NCBI RefSeq assembly: GCF_029852145.1
Contig: NC_079972.1
Span: forward strand, 3,483,795 to 3,547,794
DNA: 64,000 nucleotides
From: Microplitis mediator
Taxonomy: Eukaryota > Arthropoda > Insecta > Hymenoptera > Braconidae
Reading direction: 5' to 3'
Positions 58,206-64,000 of this stretch are shown here, piece after piece. How positions within the stretch are numbered: position 1 is the first letter of the stretch; each line of letters opens with the position of its first letter. The notes beneath the pieces were generated by a model that saw only the letters and a program-made list of their open reading frames with translations, did not search any database and had not been told where the DNA came from. The position numbers were made by a program, and so were the translations under genes.

Positions 58206-59303
58206 GCTGTACAATTTAGCCGGTTAAAGAAGTTAACCTGGTTAATTAGCTGGCTGACTGCTTGGCTTAGCCGGTTAACCGAAATTAGCTAGGCTAATTA
58301 GCTAAAGGTTAAACCGGCTAATCGGCTAATTTTATATTTTATGAAATATCTATGTTTTCAAGTATTGATAGGCATAATTCGACTGAAAATGAATTTATTA
58401 CGTAGTATTTAATATTAATAACAACGATTTACATTTATGAAAGTTTTTTAATGTAGTTTTTCTATCATATCTCTATTTTTGTATAAAAAAATTAGTACAT
58501 TCGCAGTTTCTGGTGACAGACAGCTTCTTTTGGCAGAAATTCTCTGCAGATTTCCAGACAACCCGCGTACAGGATCAAAAAGATGATTTAAATCTCTCTC
58601 CCTCTGATTTTTACTCAAATCGGGTTCATTTACTGTAATCAGAGAATTATAGTAAATGAACCTGATTTGAGTAAAAATCAAAGGGAGAGAGATTTAAATC
58701 ATCTTTTTGATCCTGTACGCGGGTTGTCTGGAAATCTGCAGAGAATGGCAAGTCTTGATGGCCAAAGTGCTATTGAGAAAGAAATGATAAAATTTGACCG
58801 TGAGCCTACAATTCCAAAGGCAAACAATCCACTACTTTGGTGGAATTCCAAGCGGAACAAATTTCCGATCCTGGCAAATTTTGCCAGAAAATTTTTTAGG
58901 CATTCCTCCTTCCAGTACATTTTCCGAGCGGGTTATTTTAACGGCAGGCAATATAATTTTTGCCAAAAGAAGCTGTCTGTCACCAGAAACTGCTAATGTA
59001 CTGATTTTTTTATACCAAAATAGAGATATGATAAAAAAACTAGATTAAAAAACTTTAATAAATGTAAATTGTTGTTATTAATATTAAATACTACGTAATA
59101 AATTCATTTTCAGTCGAATTATGCCTATCAATACTTGAAAACATAGATATTTCATAAAATATAAAATTAGCCGATTAGCCGGTTTAACCTTGAGCTAATT
59201 AGCCTGGCTAATTTCGGTTAACCGGCTAAGCCGAGCAGCCAGCCAGCTAATTAGCCAGGTTAACTTTTTTAACCGGCTTGTCCGGCTAAATTGTACAGCC
59301 CTA
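58206..59303. mobile_element. Palindrome made of two inverted hAT 3' ends
   Basis: The ends are GCTGTACAATTTAGCCGG and GGCTAAATTGTACAGCCCTA. The left arm (58206-58640) and right arm (58650-59303) are inverted copies meeting near 58645. The right arm has about 220 bp (roughly 58747-58965) missing from the left. Both contain CCGGTTAACC-rich subterminal sequence and the end of a transposase frame. The left terminus lacks the AGGG seen on the right, and the 8-bp duplication is not clear. Confidence 0.7.
58667..59048 (+). pseudogene. hAT transposase C-terminal fragment (dimerisation domain), frameshifted
   Basis: The frame opens SKNQRERDLNHLFDPV and continues to NPLLWWNSKRNKFPILANFA. A one-base shift at about 58895 then moves to the frame reading IPPSSTFSERV, LTAGNIIFAKRSCLSPETAN and VLIFLYQNRDM. 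The order NPLxWW - FPILAxxAR - PPSSxxSERV - R-x-x-LSPETAN matches the hAT-C dimerisation domain. The catalytic N-terminal two-thirds are absent, so no activity is expected. A partial inverted copy is in the left arm. Confidence 0.8.
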
Positions 59304-60854
59304 AAAATCACGCTTAGCTGGGCATTTTTTATTTAATGTTCATTCGTTAGATTAAATTTAGGTTTTACGTCAATTTTTTTGAAAATTATTATAACTATAT
59401 CTTATTAAATATATTTTAAAAATTCATGGAATTTTATATTATTAAAGAATAGAGTAGTATAATTTATAAATTATTTTCCAAATCAATAAGCTTATCATAG
59501 TTTAATTGATATTGTCTTTGAGCGACTATAGGGCCATGTGCTGATCGAGTAATGGTACATAATAACTTTTAGTGAGCAACTATGGGTACACTTAAGGACC
59601 TTATTTAAAAAATTAATAATAATTACTTATCAACATTATCCTTCAAATTAAAATTTTATTTTAATACTTAAAACTACAAAAAATAATTATAAAAAGAAAA
59701 ATATGGTTTTTTATTTTATTTAATCATTTATATTGAGTGATTTAATCTCACTCCGATGAAAAGTGAGCGATATAGGGGTTTTTACCTTATGTGCCAGGAC
59801 GATTTATTATTTAAATTATTGACCAAATATTGATAAGACGCAATAAGTGTTGTAAGATATTAATAAATAAATTTCAAATGGAACTTAAATGCGCGCCTAT
59901 TTATGTAATTCAAGTTCACTAATTAATTACCAGGTAGAGGCACCTAAGGCCGCTGAGGACATAACATCACTGATATGTCCTGGGAGGTTACTAGGATCGG
60001 AGCAGACGCCACCTCCTGGACGGTGGGCAGTTCGTTGTCACGCGGGACCAATTTTGAATTTGAAAACAGTGATAAATTTATTGTTGACTATGATGATGAT
60101 GATTATTATTATTATTATTTAATGAAATTATGAAGTTATGGATAAGGATAGATGTAATTGAAGAAATAACTTTTATCTGAAGACTGAGTTTTATTATAAA
60201 GTATAGATAAGATTTGATCAGTAATAACAGTTGTGCTCGTCAATAGTTCTCGGAGAGAAGTGAAGTTACATCAGCCGACAGAGAGATCTCTGACTCTCCA
60301 CTCTTTGACTTCTCCCACCATTCTCATATTAACACACATACTTATGCAATATATGTACTTATACATATCAACGTTCTTTTTAATTATATACTTATACATT
60401 TATACTTCCTACTAATACACGTACGAGATATGAGTTTACACATCTACGTTCTTTATTTATCTGTTCTATGATTTTACTTACTACTTATATTATTTATATT
60501 CCATTTTCCTGTACTTAAATACAATCTTTTAGTTAATTATTCTATATTTAATTATTTAATACGATTGACATTATTATTTATCATGAAAAACCATTATAAT
60601 TATTCTAATGCTATATTTCTATATTTCTATTAATTTATTTATTATACGAGTCACTCTTTATTAAATATGTATATATATTAAATATAATAGTTGAGTTCTT
60701 GTGATATGGTTTTCATTTATAAGTAACATTTATTTATTAAATATATCTTTTCTTATTTGATTATAGAGTATGCATTTGTTTATAACCATATTTACTGTTA
60801 ACTATAGAACAAGGGCCTATTCATGATTTTTATGCGTGTGTTTTGTTTAGGTTT
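59304..60854. other. Intergenic, retro-like tail, no gene
   Basis: Positions 59790-59975 repeat the second half of the 41345-41670 sequence. GCGGGACC-containing sequence follows and ends in (ATG)n(ATT)n at 60089-60120, consistent with a retroelement 3' tail with simple repeat. The remainder is AT-rich. Confidence 0.4.
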
Positions 60855-61170
60855 TAAGTATCGGGTGACAGGAAACGTTCCAAGACCACTCAGACTGTAT
60901 TTATATTTCTCTGAATACAAAATAAAGATTTATTTATCTATTTATTTAAAGTTTCTTATAATAAAAATATATAATTTAATAAGTATGTGCCACGACGATT
61001 TATTATTTAAACTATTGATTAAATATTGATAAGACGCAATAAGTGTTGTAAGATAATATATAATTTCAAATGAAATTTAAATGCGCGCCTATTTATGGAT
61101 CTCAAGTTCATTAATTCATTACCAGGTGGAGGCACCTGAGGCCACTGAGGACATAACATCACTTTCGTTA
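60855..61170 (+). mobile_element. Non-LTR-like 3' end repeat, copy 2
   Basis: Near-identical to 41345-41670, including GGAAACGTTCCAAGACCACT and the AATAAAGATTTATTTATC stretch, and ending GGTGGAGGCACCTGAGG. It is followed by CGTTAGGGTGAGAAC and an AAGTTGGCTATC foldback-type piece. Too short to include a reverse transcriptase. Confidence 0.45.
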
Positions 61171-61785
61171 GGGTGAGAACTTGTCGTTAAGTTGGCTATC
61201 TGAAACAGTGTTCATTGAATTCTATACCTGTAGTGTTGTGACAGGAATCATATTATATTCATCTAAATTCTTAAATCCCCCACACTAAAATATCTGAGTT
61301 GTTATCCATCCTTATCACTACATGGTATATAATGCTGTCGCCTGTACAGCTCAGCTGTGAACATGTGCGAGCGGGTTTAGTTATTATAAGTGATTGTTTA
61401 ATTTTGTGATTCAAAGTAATTTGTGTGAACACATGAATAGTTATAAATATTAATCGTGACAGAGAATTATATGGTGTGATTCATTGAATACAAGCAAGGA
61501 AAAAACGTTAAAACAGCTTTAACAAATTTTTATCATGTGCTGATGTATGAAAGTGGTGATCGATTCTTCAGTCCCTTATGTTATAACTATTATTTTTATA
61601 AGGGTGAATGATGAATTGGGTTTTTAATACATCATAATTACATATTACTAACACAAACAGTGGTTGAATTACGATTTATAACTTCCGTTAAAGTGTTTAA
61701 AATTTTTTTTCGTATTTGACGGGAAGTAGCAAAAGACGATCGGCTATTGATAGAAAAATAATAAGAAGCGAAAACAAAATTAACT
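61171..61785 (+). promoter_or_regulatory. PICALM/lap 5' region
   Basis: About 600 bp upstream of the start codon with relatively normal composition compared with the repeats on either side. A GGTATATAATGC at about 61324 could be a TATA-like element, but spacing cannot be tested without transcript ends. Confidence 0.35.
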
Positions 61786-61915
61786 ATGGCAGGACAAACA
61801 ATAAACGACAGGTTGCTTGCAGCTAGGCATAGCATTGCTGGTCAAGGTCTTGCCAAAGCTGTTTGTAAAGCTACTACAGAGGAAATGATAGGTCCAAAAA
61901 AGAAACACTTAGACT
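61786..61915 (+). CDS. lap: PICALM/AP180 clathrin assembly protein, first coding exon
   Basis: Encodes MAGQTINDRLLAARHSIAGQ, then GLAKAVCKATTEEMIGPKKK, then HLD, ending in GAC T|GTAAGC. This is the start of the ANTH domain of the AP180/CALM family, including the KKKH cluster (about 38-41) that contacts phosphatidylinositol 4,5-bisphosphate. The protein recruits clathrin and SNARE cargo at the plasma membrane during endocytosis. Only 43 codons plus one base are in the window; the rest lies beyond the right edge, after an intron of more than 2 kb. Confidence 0.93.
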
Positions 61916-64000
61916 GTAAGCATTCATTTGTGTAAACATCCTATTATATTCCTATTTGATTTCAAAGACCAGGGTTCGGCTTATTGTTTCTGTATAGAAT
62001 CAGATTCAAGTACGATAATGATTTTTACATGTCGCAACTTAATTTTGATTTTTAAAAACTGACATTATTCGAATGCTACAGCCGTCAAGTTTTTTGACAT
62101 GTATATATAGTTAAATTATATATGCAGTTAAGTGACGGTTTTAATTTTAGAAAACAAAAAGAAAAAAAAAATTGCTCGAAATTAATTTCGTTTGTTTATG
62201 TATTGAACTATAAAATTTATTTATGTAAATTTATGTTAGCCTTATATGTGGATGCTTGAAAATTCATTAAAATTATAAGCAAAGATGACATTATTTTTGT
62301 GCTGTCAATTCTTTTTAGTTCCTATTTGTCGTTACATAGTATAGTTGGTTTTAATTTTAGAGATTTTTTGAATCGTAATTATATTGTGAAAAACCAGTTA
62401 CTTATCGGATGCTCTGTATTTATTAATTTATATTGATTTTCCAATGTTGAAGTTCACTTTTGCGCGTGCTCGACCTTCATTCTCATTTTGGTACTGTAAA
62501 TTAGATGAGTTCTATAACGGTGTACAAATAATGTTTTCAATTGATGTTTATAAACAAATTTCTTCCGGCGAAATCGGCTCCATTCGTTTTAACTTCCCGC
62601 CAAGAAATTGGTAATAAAAAAAAAAGGGAAGTTATTGGTTTAGGTAGAATTTTTGAAATTGAGTTATTGACAGATCTCGAGGTTTTTAAGTCTTGAGAAA
62701 CTATTTTAACTAATTTCAAAATGTTGCCCCAGTGTACGTATGCGTGCATGTAAATGTTCTACAACTTTTGAACGGATACACTGATTTAGATCTTTGGTGC
62801 GTCATTTGAAGCGGCTTATCAATTCCTAGATTCTATAGAGAATGAAACTTGATTCGTTCAGTACGTTGCGAGTAATTCTAAAAATAAAATTTTTGAAAAA
62901 GTTTCTTTTTCGGATAGCTTATAACATACTTTATAAATTAATTTTAAATTCTAGTCAGCTCTAAAAATCTGAAAACTGCATCAAATGTCACATTAACCAT
63001 TCAAATAGGATCATTTGTTGAAAAATGTCGGAAAAATTTCTGAAAAGGATTTGTTTTTCCAATAAAATCAAAATTGTTGAAATGGTTGATTGAATTATTT
63101 CTTTAATCTAGAAAATTACGTTGAATGCTGCATCGAACATAAAAAATCGGTTGATTCGTTCAAAAGATATCGGCGACAAAAACTTTAAAAAATGACATTA
63201 TACCTCATTCTGAGGTAAATTTTTTTTTAAATCTAGCAATTGTTTTTATCCTCATTTCGGATTTTTCCAGAAAATTTTGTCATAATCAGAGCCAGAATTT
63301 TTTACTTTCATTTAAAAATAACAACCAATAATTAATGCTGTCGAATTTTTGATATTACGGCGGAAATATTGGTCGTAAAAAAAAATTTTTCAAATAAAAG
63401 CTGTTTAAAATTTAATTTTATAAAAAAAATTTCTCTTACAATTTTTTTTTAGAACTAATAAGAAAGCCGTAATTTCAAAATTAAGATTTCCATAATTATC
63501 AGAAATTTAAATCATTCATTATGAATCTTAATTTTGTAATTACGGTAAAAATATTGGTCGTATAAAAAAATCATAAGAGACATTTTTTTTTGTAAAATTA
63601 AATTTCCTATAACTTTTGTTTTAAAACTTTTTTTATAAGACCAATATTTTTGCTGTAATATCAAACATATGAACCATTCATTTCGAAATTAAGGCAAAAA
63701 TCTTGTCCCTAGTCATAATCCATCATAATTAGTCGAGTAGGCTCCGAGAATACCATTGTCTCAAGAATTGATATGATATGATATATATATATATATATAT
63801 AGCTCCTCGCCTTCAGGATAGTGCCTACACCTTTTCTCGGATTTTAATTTAATTTTATACACTTATCTGCCGGGCGATTACCGTGATCAAGTTTGCCACA
63901 GTAAAAAATATTGTGTTAAAAACAACACAATCTGTGTGTTAGAAACGATCCACACAATATTCGTGTTATTTTTTAACACAGGCTGTTTGTGTTGTTTCAA
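61916..64000 (+). other. PICALM intron 1 (partial) with repeats
   Basis: After 600 bp without feature, a decayed composite TTAACTTCCCGC repeat lies at 62590-63190 (ACTTCCCGCCAAGAAATTGG start; CGTTCAAAAGATATC units). A loosely inverted AATATTGGTCGTA tract is at 63330-63700, an (AT)n at 63780-63800, and a TGTTAAAA/TTTTAACA hairpin tract from 63900 similar to 1060-1420. No further exon is recognised before the window ends. Confidence 0.5.

Noticed and set aside
58667..58996. Possible active hAT transposase
   Set aside because: Only the C-terminal dimerisation region is present, with a frameshift; catalytic DDE regions are absent.

Overview
The window is AT-rich eukaryotic nuclear DNA with GT-AG introns, animal-type genes and a very dense load of small inverted-repeat transposable elements. 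Gene content (ATAD2-type AAA/bromodomain protein, Hook, mitochondrial ribosomal protein S9, PICALM/AP180, and a recently duplicated pair of MATH-BTB genes) points to an insect. The short, TE-filled introns, the AT richness and the lineage-specific MATH-BTB pair fit a parasitoid hymenopteran, possibly a braconid. That placement is an inference and the species is not identified.

Layout. 1-6.5 kb: no gene; minisatellite-like hairpin elements, a retroelement 3' tail and a TA-flanked TIR element at 3756-5090. 6.5-16.1 kb: a segmental tandem duplication (period about 6.83 kb) with one intronless MATH-BTB gene per copy (6818-7789 and 13652-14623). Copy 1 carries two later insertions that copy 2 lacks, so copy 2 gives their empty sites. 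16.1-21.1 kb: a nested stack of repeats. 21.18-32.40 kb (minus strand): a five-exon ATAD2-family gene whose introns are nearly all transposon. 32.4-35.3 kb: large nested palindromes. 35258-37369: intact single-exon Hook gene. 37.4-42.0 kb: no gene; includes a tandem array with a period near 288 bp. 42029-55837 (plus): an 11-exon uS9m/MRPS9 gene with hairpin elements, a 5S-rRNA-derived SINE-like element and other TEs in its introns. 55.8-61.8 kb: no intact gene; a palindrome built from two inverted copies of a hAT transposon 3' end, and non-LTR-like tails. 61786-61915: first coding exon of PICALM/AP180 (lap), running off the right edge.

The genes do not form a pathway: ATAD2 is a nuclear chromatin ATPase, Hook a dynein/endosome adaptor, MRPS9 mitochondrial translation, PICALM clathrin endocytosis, and MATH-BTB proteins are probable CUL3 ubiquitin-ligase adaptors. 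The most notable signals are (i) the MATH-BTB pair, which differs almost only by amino-acid-changing substitutions concentrated in the substrate-binding MATH domain while its flanks are nearly identical, with a 5' region derived from a dispersed foldback repeat; (ii) two inverted copies of one MITE in the introns either side of the frame-neutral bromodomain exon of ATAD2; (iii) a cluster of GC-rich hairpins near 25.2-26.0 kb; and (iv) several kilobase-scale palindromes that look like different stages in the birth of foldback elements.
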